DNA of 60,524 nt from Lachnospiraceae bacterium (GTDB taxonomy: Bacteria; Bacillota; Clostridia; Lachnospirales; Lachnospiraceae): positions 1-60,524 of the forward strand of contig JAFYBJ010000014.1 in NCBI GenBank assembly GCA_017540265.1, written 5' to 3'. The notes under the pieces were generated by a model. It saw nothing but the letters and a program-made list of their open reading frames with translations. It made no database searches and had not been told where the DNA came from. Positions 36,474 through 45,151 of this stretch are shown piece after piece. Each line of letters starts with the position of its first letter. The first letter of the stretch is position 1. The position numbers were made by a program, and so were the translations under genes.

Positions 36474-37643
36474 GTGGAGGATTTTACCTTTTATTCTCCG
36501 ACGATGTTTGTCTTCGGCAGGGGAAACGTGAAGAAAACAGCAAAGCTCATTAAGCGTTTCAGGGGAAGCCGCGTACTCCTTGTATGCGGTAAGGAAAGCG
36601 CTTTAAAGAGCGGGCTTGTCATTAAACTGGAAGAGATCCTTAATGCGGCAGGGCTTGAGCATGAAAGGCTTTCCGGTATCGAAGCAAATCCTTTATGTGA
36701 TAAGGTTTATGAAGGTATAGAAAAAGGACGCGGCATGGGAGCGGACTTTATCCTTGCTGCGGGAGGCGGAAGCGTTATGGATACGGCGAAGGCTGTGGCA
36801 GCAGGCATACCGTATGATGGCGATTTCGCTGATTTTTTTTATGGAAAAAGAATAGAAAAGGCACTGCCTTTGGGAACCATACCGACAATATCGGGTTCGG
36901 GAAGCGAGGCTTCGCACGATGCCGTGATAAGCTTTGGCGGAGGTAAATATAAAAAGAGCGCTTCGGGTGATGCAATAAGGCCCGTCTTTTCAATACTTGA
37001 CCCGGAACTGACATTTACGGTTCCCGTATATCAGAGCGCCTGCGGCATAACGGATATAATATCCCATCTTTATGAGCGGTATATAAGTGACAGCGAAGAT
37101 ACAAATGTCAGCGACAGGCTTATAGAGGGAGCTCTTAATGCGGTAAAAGATGCAGCGCCTCTTGTAATGGCAGATCCGAAAGCATATGCGCCCAGAGCAG
37201 AGATCATGTGGGCTGCGGCCGTTTCCCACGGCGGCATGCTCGGAATGGGAAGGCATGAGGACTGGAACAGTCATTTTATCGAACATGTACTTTCCTCGCA
37301 TTACGGCTGTGCACATGGGGCGGGGCTTGCCGTGGTAATGCCTGCTGTATTTAAATATTATATCAGGCAGGGGGTTGATAAGCCGTTTAAGAAGCTGGCG
37401 GAGCGGGTATGGGGTATCAATGCGGATGTGGATCCCGCACTTAAAGGCATCGCGGCATTAAGTGATTTTTTCAGAATGATGGATATGCCCTCATCCCTTG
37501 GAGAACTTGGAGGAAGTCCTAAAGATATCGACAGCCTGATAAGTGAACTCCTTTATGAAGACGGGGGAAAAGGCTTTGCGGGGGGAATAATAAAACTGGG
37601 TGAAGACGCATGCAGGGAGATCCTTGCATCAATGCTTCAATGA
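36474..37643 (+). CDS. Iron-containing alcohol dehydrogenase
   Basis: This 389-residue enzyme of the butanol-dehydrogenase-like group has ILAAGGGSVMDTAKAVAAG (NAD(P)-binding), GTIPTISGSGSEAS, and the metal histidines in GRHEDWNSHFIEH and the HGAGLAVVMP block. The start is GTG 36474, three bases after the phosphatase stop. It probably reduces an aldehyde or ketone in fermentation; the true substrate is unknown. Confidence 0.9.
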   Translation: MEDFTFYSPTMFVFGRGNVKKTAKLIKRFRGSRVLLVCGKESALKSGLVIKLEEILNAAGLEHERLSGIEANPLCDKVYEGIEKGRGMGADFILAAGGGSVMDTAKAVAAGIPYDGDFADFFYGKRIEKALPLGTIPTISGSGSEASHDAVISFGGGKYKKSASGDAIRPVFSILDPELTFTVPVYQSACGITDIISHLYERYISDSEDTNVSDRLIEGALNAVKDAAPLVMADPKAYAPRAEIMWAAAVSHGGMLGMGRHEDWNSHFIEHVLSSHYGCAHGAGLAVVMPAVFKYYIRQGVDKPFKKLAERVWGINADVDPALKGIAALSDFFRMMDMPSSLGELGGSPKDIDSLISELLYEDGGKGFAGGIIKLGEDACREILASMLQ

Positions 37644-37652
37644 AAGGAATTA

Positions 37653-38492
37653 ATGATGACGAAGAAGAAAGCCGGTATGTTTGGAAGGATTACAGCCTGG
37701 ATAAAGGATGTTTGGGAATGGCTTAGTGACATGGAGGACTGGAAGCGGCTGCTGCGCAGCGTGCCGTCCCTCGTGGTCACGGCATTTGCCGTATCCGTAG
37801 TGGTTATGAACCTTATGGCGGCAAAGACCATCATAATGACGGATCCTTCGTGGTTAGGGATCACAGGCGGCCTGTTTATCAGCTGGGTCCCTTTTTTATG
37901 TATGGATGTGGTGACCAAGACCTACGGCGCAAGGGCAGCGACAAAGCTTAATATACTGACACTTATCATAAATCTGATATGCATTGCATTTTTTCATTTG
38001 ATATCCCATATATATATCGGCCCTGCGGCAGAGGAATATCCTTATACGTCTTTTGACGCTACCTTCTCCCAGACCTGGCAGATATTTACGGCAAGCTCTG
38101 TGGCTTTTCTTCTTTCGGGGATAGTTAATAACTGCCTCAATGTCCTTATAGGAAACCGCTTTAAGAAGGATCCGGAGGGCAGGGCTGCATATATGACGAG
38201 AAGCTATATTTCAACGGCTGTCGGACAGTTTGTTGATAATTACGTCTTCACGGGTCTTGCATTCCTTGTATTTTTCAAGATGAGCATCGGATCAACACTT
38301 GGCTGGACGGGGGCAACGGTGTTGGGGACAGCTTTGTTTGGCGCACTTTTGGAGCTCCTCATGGAGGTAGTCTTTTCGCCCATAGGGTATAAGGTATGCC
38401 AGAACTGGCGAAAAGAAGAGGTGGGGAAGGATTATCTGGAATACTGCAGGCGCATGGAAGTTTATAAGGACAGGGGAAGAGTGAATTATTAG
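37653..38492 (+). CDS. VUT-family (queuosine precursor-type) transporter
   Basis: This 279-residue membrane protein has about six membrane helices and matches the VUT/YhhQ family of small-molecule importers: VVMNLMAAKTIIM, CMDVVTKTYGARAATKLN and VGQFVDNYVFTGLAF. YhhQ carries queuosine precursors; other members carry vitamins. No neighbouring queuosine gene is present. Confidence 0.8.
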   Translation: MMTKKKAGMFGRITAWIKDVWEWLSDMEDWKRLLRSVPSLVVTAFAVSVVVMNLMAAKTIIMTDPSWLGITGGLFISWVPFLCMDVVTKTYGARAATKLNILTLIINLICIAFFHLISHIYIGPAAEEYPYTSFDATFSQTWQIFTASSVAFLLSGIVNNCLNVLIGNRFKKDPEGRAAYMTRSYISTAVGQFVDNYVFTGLAFLVFFKMSIGSTLGWTGATVLGTALFGALLELLMEVVFSPIGYKVCQNWRKEEVGKDYLEYCRRMEVYKDRGRVNY

Positions 38493-38498
38493 GAACAG

Positions 38499-38518
38499 AA
38501 GCGAAGCGAAGGATCTTA
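38499..38518 (+). repeat. Half copy of the GAAGCGAAGGATCTTA repeat
   Basis: AAGCGAAGCGAAGGATCTTA matches the right half of the palindromic repeats at 48086, 53412 and 60311. It ends 16 bases before the amidase ATG. The left half is not present. Confidence 0.7.
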
Positions 38519-38534
38519 TCCCGGAGGTAAAACT

Positions 38535-39980
38535 ATGGAACGCTTGGAGCTGCTTTCCGCGGCCGAACTTGGAAAAGAGATACTTGCAAGGAACCTTGGG
38601 CCCAAAGAGGTCGTCAGGTATTTTGCGGATCGCATAGAAGCTTATAACAAGGACATAAATGCTTTTGTATATACGAAGACTGATGAGGCCCTCGAGGCTG
38701 CAGGGCTCTTAGATAAAAGGCTTGCGGCAAAAGAAGATACGGGGGTCTTTTCAGGAGTTCCTTTCGGCTTAAAGGATTTCCTTCCGTCCAAAAAAGGATG
38801 GACCAATACCCATGGCGGGGTGAAGTCGCTTACTGCGGTTGATGCATATGATTCCGTTTTTACCGCCGCAATGGAAAAAGCAGGCGGGGTAGCGATAGGA
38901 AAGACCAATGCCCCTGCTTTCGGTTTCAGGGGAACCACTGATAATAAGCTTTTTGGTCCGACGAAAAATCCTTTCGATACGAGATATAATTCGGGCGGCT
39001 CATCCGGCGGAAGCGCAGCGGCGGTTGCAGCCGGGCTTGTGCCGGTTTCAGAGGGCGGTGATGCGGGAGGTTCCGTAAGGATACCTGCTTCATGGTGTAA
39101 TCTGGTGGGATTTAAAGCATCTGCGGGTCTTATACCAAACTATTGCAGACCGGATGCTTTTTGCGCCACCCATCCTTACTGCACTCCCGGAGGACTTGTA
39201 AAGACGGTAGAGGATGCAAGGCTCCTTTTTGAGCTGATGCGGGGATATGATGAGCGTGATCCTTTAAGCATAAGGTTCTCTGATATCATGCCCCGTGATA
39301 TAAAGGGGTTGAGGATAGCTTTTACTTATGATTTCGATTCTTTTGCAGTAGATGAAGAAGCAGGGAAGATAGTTTACGCAGCTGCAAAAAAAATGGAAGA
39401 TGCAGGCGCTGTGGTGGAGCCGGTAAGTTTTAATCTAAAGAGGGATGCTTATGAATATGCCTGTATATGGGATATGGCCATAACCATAGACAGTGTGATC
39501 GAATTCGAACATAAGAAAAAAGAAGGCTTTGACCTTATCGGAGACCATATGGATGAGCTGCCGGAGGAGTTCATTTACTGGTATAAGAGGGCTGCGGCTT
39601 TAAACATCATGGATTATCATGAATGGAACCTGGCAAGGACGGAAATTTTTGACGCCCACAGGGAAGTCTTTAAAAATTATGATCTTATCATATCGCCGGT
39701 CACTGCCTGCCCGCCCGTATTAAACACAGAGGATGGCAATACAAAGGGCCCGGAAATGATAAACGGCAGGAGATCAGAGACTCTTATCGGTTTCTGTGAG
39801 ACCTTCTATGAGAACATACTGGGAAACCCGGCCTGCAGCGTGCCTGCAGGCTTTACGAAGGAAGGACTCCCGGTTGGGATGCAGATCATCGGAAACAGAT
39901 TGAATGACCTTCTGGTGTTGCACGCGGCGGAGGTTTATGAAAAGATCAATCCATGGAGAGATGATTACAGGATGAGGTAA
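38535..39980 (+). CDS. Amidase signature-family protein
   Basis: This 481-residue Ser-cisSer-Lys amidase has the catalytic Lys in VPFGLKDFLP and the Ser pair in YNSGGSSGGSAAAVAAG and EGGDAGGSVRIPA. It is GatA-like, but gatB and gatC are absent and the protein is probably a stand-alone amide hydrolase. There is a CCGGAGG site ahead of the ATG. The substrate is unknown. Confidence 0.9.
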   Translation: MERLELLSAAELGKEILARNLGPKEVVRYFADRIEAYNKDINAFVYTKTDEALEAAGLLDKRLAAKEDTGVFSGVPFGLKDFLPSKKGWTNTHGGVKSLTAVDAYDSVFTAAMEKAGGVAIGKTNAPAFGFRGTTDNKLFGPTKNPFDTRYNSGGSSGGSAAAVAAGLVPVSEGGDAGGSVRIPASWCNLVGFKASAGLIPNYCRPDAFCATHPYCTPGGLVKTVEDARLLFELMRGYDERDPLSIRFSDIMPRDIKGLRIAFTYDFDSFAVDEEAGKIVYAAAKKMEDAGAVVEPVSFNLKRDAYEYACIWDMAITIDSVIEFEHKKKEGFDLIGDHMDELPEEFIYWYKRAAALNIMDYHEWNLARTEIFDAHREVFKNYDLIISPVTACPPVLNTEDGNTKGPEMINGRRSETLIGFCETFYENILGNPACSVPAGFTKEGLPVGMQIIGNRLNDLLVLHAAEVYEKINPWRDDYRMR

Positions 39981-39985
39981 ATGAT

Positions 39986-41353
39986 ATGGGATTATTTGAA
40001 GTATTCCTTCTTGCGTTCGGTGTTTCAATGGATGCCTTTGCCATATCCATATGCAAGGGGCTTGCAATAAAAAAGGCGGGATTTAAGGAAAGCGTTATAT
40101 GCGGAGTGTGGTTCGGGGGCTTCCAGGCTCTTATGCCGCTTATAGGTTTTTTCCTGGGAACCCGTTTTGAAAGCATAATAACAAGAGTGGCGCCCTGGGT
40201 TGTTTTTACCATATTGTCTGTGATAGGCGCGGGCATGCTTAAGGAAGCCTTCGGAGAAGATGAAGAGACCGATCCTGACATAAGCGTTAAAACCATGCTT
40301 CCCATGGCGGTTGCCACCAGCATAGATGCCCTGGCAGTAGGTATCACTTTTGTGGCAGCGCCGGTAAAGGTTCTGGCTGCGGGAAACGCGGCAAATACTT
40401 TTTTTGCCGTAAGCATTATAGGTGTGATCACGTTTTTTATGGCTGCCATCGGCGTAAAGATAGGCAATCTCTTCGGTTCCAGGTACAGGTCCGGTTCTGA
40501 GGTCGCAGGCGGAAGCATACTTATATTCATAGGTTTAAATTCGCTTTTAGGTTCACTTGACAGATCAAATGTAATGGGCGAGTCCGATGTGGTGTTCGGC
40601 ATGCTCCTTCCCCTTGCGGGAACGGCGCTTGGAGCTCTCTCCGTATACATGAAAAAAGGGAGGCTTCGTTCGGACAGTGCCGTAAAGGTTATGTCGGGAA
40701 GTTCTGCAGGCATAATGGTATCTGCCGCTGTATGGTGTATGTTAGGTCCCTCGATGCAGAGCGGCATATCCGGAGAAATATCAGTTTTTCCGGTTTTTGC
40801 AGGTTTCTGGGCAGGAATATTTATACAGTATGTTCTGGATAAGACAGTACCCCATATACATTCGGGTTTAGGGATCACCGAAGGTCCGGCAAGCAGTTTA
40901 AAGGATGAGACAAAGATAATGCTTTCGGAAGTGATACATCATGTTCCCGAAGGTATCGCAGTGGGGGCTCTCTTTGCGGGACATTTTCTGGGAGTTCCCT
41001 GGATATCCGCATCTACCGCAATGATACTTGCGGCGGCCATAGCGCTGCAGAATATACCGGAGGCGGTGATGGTGGCGCTTCCCATAAAGGATAAGGGTAT
41101 AAGCAACGGAATGGCTGTCTTTATGGGCATGGTATCCGGAGCGCATGAACCCATACTTGCAGTGATAACGGTTATCATCATGGTTATTTTCCCGGCAGCC
41201 CTTCCTTATGTGATGAGTTTCGCGGGAGGCGCTATAATATTTACCGTGGTGGAGGAGCTTATACCCGGCATGTCAAAAGGAAAGGATAATGATATAGGGA
41301 CTTTTTCTTTTGCTGCCGCATTTTCACTTATGATGTTGTTTGTATTCTTATAA
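39986..41353 (+). CDS. Fused MntP-type manganese exporter and ZIP-type metal transporter
   Basis: The 455-residue ORF combines two transporters. Residues 1 to ~190 are MntP (LAFGVSMDAFAISICKGL and MAVATSIDALAVGI, the two conserved Asp half-repeats, six helices). Residues ~200-455 are a ZIP/GufA-type protein (SEVIHHVPEGIAVGALFAGH, QNIPEAVMVALP and AGGAIIFTVVEELIP, the metal-site helices). The would-be ZIP start ATG 40574 has no ribosome-binding site, which supports a real fusion. MntP exports Mn2+; ZIP proteins carry divalent metals, usually inward. One 14-helix protein that might couple opposite directions is unusual. No Mn riboswitch or Mur/MntR box is recognised. Confidence 0.85.
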   Translation: MGLFEVFLLAFGVSMDAFAISICKGLAIKKAGFKESVICGVWFGGFQALMPLIGFFLGTRFESIITRVAPWVVFTILSVIGAGMLKEAFGEDEETDPDISVKTMLPMAVATSIDALAVGITFVAAPVKVLAAGNAANTFFAVSIIGVITFFMAAIGVKIGNLFGSRYRSGSEVAGGSILIFIGLNSLLGSLDRSNVMGESDVVFGMLLPLAGTALGALSVYMKKGRLRSDSAVKVMSGSSAGIMVSAAVWCMLGPSMQSGISGEISVFPVFAGFWAGIFIQYVLDKTVPHIHSGLGITEGPASSLKDETKIMLSEVIHHVPEGIAVGALFAGHFLGVPWISASTAMILAAAIALQNIPEAVMVALPIKDKGISNGMAVFMGMVSGAHEPILAVITVIIMVIFPAALPYVMSFAGGAIIFTVVEELIPGMSKGKDNDIGTFSFAAAFSLMMLFVFL

Positions 41354-41387
41354 GGGGAAAGGTGATTTCCTTTCGTGGAGGTCAAAG

Positions 41388-42458
41388 ATGAATAAAACCG
41401 CACTTATTGCCATGAGCGGGGGAGTTGATTCCTCAGTGGCGGCATATCTCATAAAAAGCGAAGGTTATGATTGCGAAGGCGTTACCATGCGTCTCTTTCA
41501 TAATGAGGAAAATGTCTGCAATTTTAAGACCTGCTGCTCGGATAAGGATGTGGCGGATGCAAGGCGCGTGGCAGGGAGGCTCTCCATACCTTACTCCGTT
41601 GTAAATTACATGGAGGATTTTGACGAGAAGATAATAAAGAAATTTGTACGTACCTATGAAAACGGCGGTACGCCCAATCCCTGCATAGACTGCAACCGGT
41701 ATATGAAGTTTAAAAAGCTTCTGGATGCCGCCATTTCAAGAGGCAGGGATTTTATAGTCACAGGACATTATGCAAGACGGGAATTTGATGAGGCAAAAGG
41801 CAGATACATTTTAAAGAAGGGGCTTGATGCCGCAAAGGATCAGTCCTATGTGCTCTACGGTCTTACACAGGATGAGCTTGCTCATACCCTGCTTCCCCTC
41901 GGAGGGCTTGGCAAGGATGAGGTGAGAAAGATCGCCGGTGAACAGGAATTTATAAATGCCGGTAAAGCGGAATCACAGGATATATGTTTTGTGCCGGACG
42001 GAGATTATGCTTCTTTCATAGAAAGGTATACCGGAAGATCATATGCCCCGGGTGATTTTGTGGATCATGAGGGGAAGCTTTTAGGTAAGCACAAGGGGCT
42101 CATTCATTATACGATAGGCCAGAGGAAGGGCCTTGGAATCGCGGCGGAAAGCCCTTATTTTGTAACAGGGCTTGATACGAAGAATAACCGCGTGATGCTC
42201 TCACACGGTGAAGGACTTTTTTCCGATACACTTACAGCTTCCGATATTAATCTTATCTCGGTTCCGGAAATAAAGGGTGAAATAAAATGTGCGGCCAAAG
42301 TGCGTTACCGCCAGAAGGAACAGCCCTGCAGTGTGATACAGACGGGACCCGACAGTATAAAGGTGGTCTTTGACGAACCGCTAAGAGCAATTACGAAGGG
42401 CCAGGCTGTGGTACTTTATGACGGAGATACGGTCATAGGCGGCGGCACGATAGATTAA
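41388..42458 (+). CDS. mnmA: tRNA-specific 2-thiouridylase
   Basis: MnmA puts sulfur on U34 of Lys, Glu and Gln tRNAs. The 356-residue protein has the PP-loop AMSGGVDSSVAAYL, the Cys pair of NPCIDCN and AESQDICFVPDGDY, and the GQRKGLGI region. ATG 41388 has GGAGGTC seven bases upstream; the track of residues from 41340 lies in the preceding gene. Clostridial MnmA often has a Cys-rich insert like NFKTCCSDKD here. Confidence 0.95.
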   Translation: MNKTALIAMSGGVDSSVAAYLIKSEGYDCEGVTMRLFHNEENVCNFKTCCSDKDVADARRVAGRLSIPYSVVNYMEDFDEKIIKKFVRTYENGGTPNPCIDCNRYMKFKKLLDAAISRGRDFIVTGHYARREFDEAKGRYILKKGLDAAKDQSYVLYGLTQDELAHTLLPLGGLGKDEVRKIAGEQEFINAGKAESQDICFVPDGDYASFIERYTGRSYAPGDFVDHEGKLLGKHKGLIHYTIGQRKGLGIAAESPYFVTGLDTKNNRVMLSHGEGLFSDTLTASDINLISVPEIKGEIKCAAKVRYRQKEQPCSVIQTGPDSIKVVFDEPLRAITKGQAVVLYDGDTVIGGGTID

Positions 42459-42466
42459 AATCGAAT

Positions 42467-42480
42467 CGAACACATGTTTG
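42467..42480 (+). promoter_or_regulatory. LexA (SOS) operator CGAACACATGTTTG
   Basis: The 14-mer fits the Gram-positive LexA box CGAAC-N4-GTTYG, with both half-sites intact. Its last three bases overlap the -35 TTGACA, so bound LexA would block RNA polymerase. It serves the Y-family polymerase gene downstream. Confidence 0.85.
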
Positions 42481-42506
42481 ACAAATAAATCCCCTTATTT
42501 TAAAAT
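42478..42506 (+). promoter_or_regulatory. Sigma-A promoter of the Y-family polymerase gene
   Basis: A perfect TTGACA (42478-42483), a 17-base spacer and TAAAAT (42501-42506). The transcript would start near 42512-42514, leaving almost no leader before ATG 42516. Confidence 0.8.
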
Positions 42507-42515
42507 TAAATGATC

Positions 42516-44042
42516 ATGGATGATGACGGAAGAATATATGCAGCCATAGATTTAAAGAGTTTCTATGCCTCTGTCGAAGCAGCTGACAGAGGTCTGGATC
42601 CTCTTGGCGTAAATCTGGTGGTAGCCGATCCCACACGTACGGAAAAGACCATATGCCTTGCAGTATCACCCTCGCTTAAAGCCTGCGGAGTATCGGGCAG
42701 GGCGAGGCTTTTTGAAGTGGTTCAGAAGGTTAAGGAAGTCAATAACAGGCGTCTTAGGGAAGCAGGAGGCAGCTTTAGAGGAAAATCCTTTATCGATGCG
42801 GAGCTTAAGACGGACAGGAGCTTAGAGCTTGATTATATCATTGCGCCCCCGCGTATGCAGCTGTATATGGATGTCAGCAGGGAGATATACTCCATATATT
42901 TAAAATATGTGGCGCCTGAGGATATGTTCCCTTATTCCGTTGACGAGGTGTTCATAGATATCACGCATTACCTTAAAACTTCCGGCATGAACGCCAGGGA
43001 ATTTACAAGGACCATGATAAAGGATGTGCTAAATACCACCGGCATCACTGCCACCGCGGGCATAGGTACCAATATGTACCTTGCAAAGATAGCGATGGAC
43101 ATCACGGCAAAGCATATGGCGGCGGATGAGGATGGCGTGCGCATAGCATGGCTCGATACCTTAAGCTACAGGAAACAGCTCTGGACCCACAGGCCGCTTA
43201 CGGATTTCTGGAGAGTGGGAAGGGGGACAGCGAGCAAGCTTTCCGAATACGGGATAAACACCATGGGGGATGTGGCGCTCTGTTCCCTGGGGCAGGACGG
43301 AGATTTCTATAATGAAGAGCTTTTATACAGGCTCTTTGGGATAAATGCGGAGCTCCTGATAGATCATGCATGGGGGGAGGAACCCTGTACCATTGCGGAG
43401 GCAAAAGCCTACCGTCCGGCGGCTAAGTCCGTAAGCCAGGGACAGGTTTTAAAGGAACCCTATACGGCTGAAAAAGGAAAGCTCATAGTGAGGGAGATGG
43501 CTGATCTCCTTTCTTTAGAGCTTACAGACAAAGGGCTCGTGACGGATAAGCTGGTGCTTACCGTTATATATGATATAGAGAATCTTGAAGATCCGGAAAG
43601 AAGAAGGAATTATAAGGGGCCGGTCGAGCGTGAGCATTACGGGAGACTGGTCCCGAAGCATGCCCACGGTACGGAGAATCTTTCGCACCGCACCAGCTCC
43701 AGCAGACAGATAGCGGAGGCAGCTGCGCGTCTCTACGACAGGATAATCAATTACGACCTGCTGATCCGCAAGGTATATGTGGCGGCGGAAAATGTGCTTT
43801 CCTTCGGGGAAAAAGAGGAGGAGGTTTATAAGGGTAAACAGCTTTCGGTATTTGACATGCTTCAGGATGAAAGCGAAAGGAAGGCGGAAGAAGAAAAAGA
43901 GGCGCGTGAGCTTAAGCTCCAGAAGGCTGTGCTTGCGATGCAGAAGAAATACGGAAAGAATGCCGTTGTTAAGGGGATGAATCTGGAAGAGGGGGCGATG
44001 ACTATCGAACGCAACAGCCAGATCGGTGGCCACAAGGCGTAA
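42516..44042 (+). CDS. Y-family DNA polymerase (UmuC/DinB-like)
   Basis: This is a lesion-bypass polymerase of 508 residues. MDDDGRIYAAIDLKSFYASVE holds the first catalytic Asp and steric-gate region, and YSVDEVFIDI holds the second pair. Next come helix-hairpin-helix GRGTASKLSEYGINTMGDVA, the little-finger domain, and a Lys/Glu-rich coiled C-terminus. ATG 42516 is preferred over ATG 42510 because the promoter would start transcription after 42510, which implies leaderless or near-leaderless translation. The LexA box makes it an SOS gene. Confidence 0.9.
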   Translation: MDDDGRIYAAIDLKSFYASVEAADRGLDPLGVNLVVADPTRTEKTICLAVSPSLKACGVSGRARLFEVVQKVKEVNNRRLREAGGSFRGKSFIDAELKTDRSLELDYIIAPPRMQLYMDVSREIYSIYLKYVAPEDMFPYSVDEVFIDITHYLKTSGMNAREFTRTMIKDVLNTTGITATAGIGTNMYLAKIAMDITAKHMAADEDGVRIAWLDTLSYRKQLWTHRPLTDFWRVGRGTASKLSEYGINTMGDVALCSLGQDGDFYNEELLYRLFGINAELLIDHAWGEEPCTIAEAKAYRPAAKSVSQGQVLKEPYTAEKGKLIVREMADLLSLELTDKGLVTDKLVLTVIYDIENLEDPERRRNYKGPVEREHYGRLVPKHAHGTENLSHRTSSSRQIAEAAARLYDRIINYDLLIRKVYVAAENVLSFGEKEEEVYKGKQLSVFDMLQDESERKAEEEKEARELKLQKAVLAMQKKYGKNAVVKGMNLEEGAMTIERNSQIGGHKA

Positions 44043-44166
44043 GGTGAGAGATTGGAACACAGATAAAATATAAACAATTTCAAAAAAGATGTAGAAAAGT
44101 ACACACAAACAATATGGCGTACATAAAAAGTTAACAAAAATAAATGAATTGCACTAAAAAGAGGAC

Positions 44167-44195
44167 TTCATTTTTCCCAAAAAAGCTAATATAAT
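44167..44195 (+). promoter_or_regulatory. Probable promoter of the pilin-like gene
   Basis: TATAAT at 44190-44195 with a weak TTCATT 17 bases upstream, in an AT-rich gap. A small hairpin CCGAT...ATCGG lies downstream in the leader. The 235-base gap 44043-44277 shows no ORF of interest. Confidence 0.5.
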
Positions 44196-44277
44196 ATACA
44201 TGTGATACCGATATATTAATCGGACAGGCAATTGGGGGTTGAGATTAAAAAAATATAGAAGAAAGGAGGAACGATCT

Positions 44278-44934
44278 ATGAAGAAGAATAAAGGTTTTTC
44301 ATTGATAGAGCTCATAATAGTCGTTGGTATAATGGCTGTTCTTGTAGCTATAGTCGTTCCGAGCCTCATCATGTATGTTGATAAGGCGAGAAAAGTGCGT
44401 GACATGGACATGGCCAGAGTGCTGGGGGAGGCACTGCAGCGTGTGGTAGCCACAAATCCCGAGGCCAGCGATGAATGGGACGGCATAGCCACAAAAAATG
44501 CACCGGTATATTTTAATGTGAACGATCCCGTTACAGGGCAGCCTTATAAAGTGGTAAACGGCTTTGAATGGACGCTTACGACAAAAGGTTCCATCAAAGG
44601 CAAATATGCAAATAATTTCCGTAACGGCATACTCAGAGATCCTTACGGAACAGGTAAGCACCCGATACTTTATGATGCATATGTTGACGAGCTTCAGCAG
44701 TATGACATAAACATCTTCTACAGAAAATATAATATAAACCAGTACAGGATACTCAAGCGTGCTGATAATGATAAGATAGAAGTGTGGGTATGCCCCGTAA
44801 AGAGCGGTACCGACGGAGAGGGTATAACCAATGGCTTTGTATATTACAGGCTCTGGCCCGATCCGGATCCCAATTACTTAAAGAATATCCCCCCTACGGC
44901 TATCAATGCCAACGGTAAGGGCGGCAGTCTCTAA
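44278..44934 (+). CDS. Type IV pilin-like prepilin
   Basis: This 218-residue protein starts MKKNKGFSLIELIIVVGIMA, a class III/prepilin-peptidase signal with cleavage after Gly and Glu at +5, followed by the hydrophobic helix of pilins. The globular part ends in a Pro- and Gly-rich tail. AAAGGAGG precedes the ATG. A terminator follows, so it is monocistronic. No assembly ATPase, platform or peptidase gene is nearby; it may be a minor pilin or pseudopilin working with machinery elsewhere. Confidence 0.85.
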   Translation: MKKNKGFSLIELIIVVGIMAVLVAIVVPSLIMYVDKARKVRDMDMARVLGEALQRVVATNPEASDEWDGIATKNAPVYFNVNDPVTGQPYKVVNGFEWTLTTKGSIKGKYANNFRNGILRDPYGTGKHPILYDAYVDELQQYDINIFYRKYNINQYRILKRADNDKIEVWVCPVKSGTDGEGITNGFVYYRLWPDPDPNYLKNIPPTAINANGKGGSL

Positions 44935-44950
44935 GCTGTGATATAAAAGT

Positions 44951-44991
44951 GACAGAAGGAAGGCTTACAAACCTCCTTCTGTCTTTTTTTT
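44951..44991 (+). terminator. Strong terminator after the pilin-like gene
   Basis: GACAGAAGGA (44951-44960) and TCCTTCTGTC (44974-44983) form a perfect 10-bp stem followed by eight T. The next 160 bases before 45152 are AT-rich and hold no gene, so the diguanylate cyclase must have its own promoter there, which I could not place with confidence. Confidence 0.95.
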
Positions 44992-45151
44992 ATATTATTG
45001 AAAACAAAAGAACCGAACAGGCGTAAAAAGAAACTTTTTTGTATTGCTTAATATACATCGGCAGTCATATTTGGTAAAATATTTTGAAAGTGCAATTTGT
45101 TAATTCGTTTCCTATAACATCAAATTTTTATCATTAAAGGGGAGGTAAGAA

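Noticed and set aside
39946-40878. 310-codon open frame on the minus strand
   Set aside because: It is antisense to the MntP-ZIP gene, which has clear family motifs; the open frame comes from codon bias (Ser/Thr-rich, low complexity).
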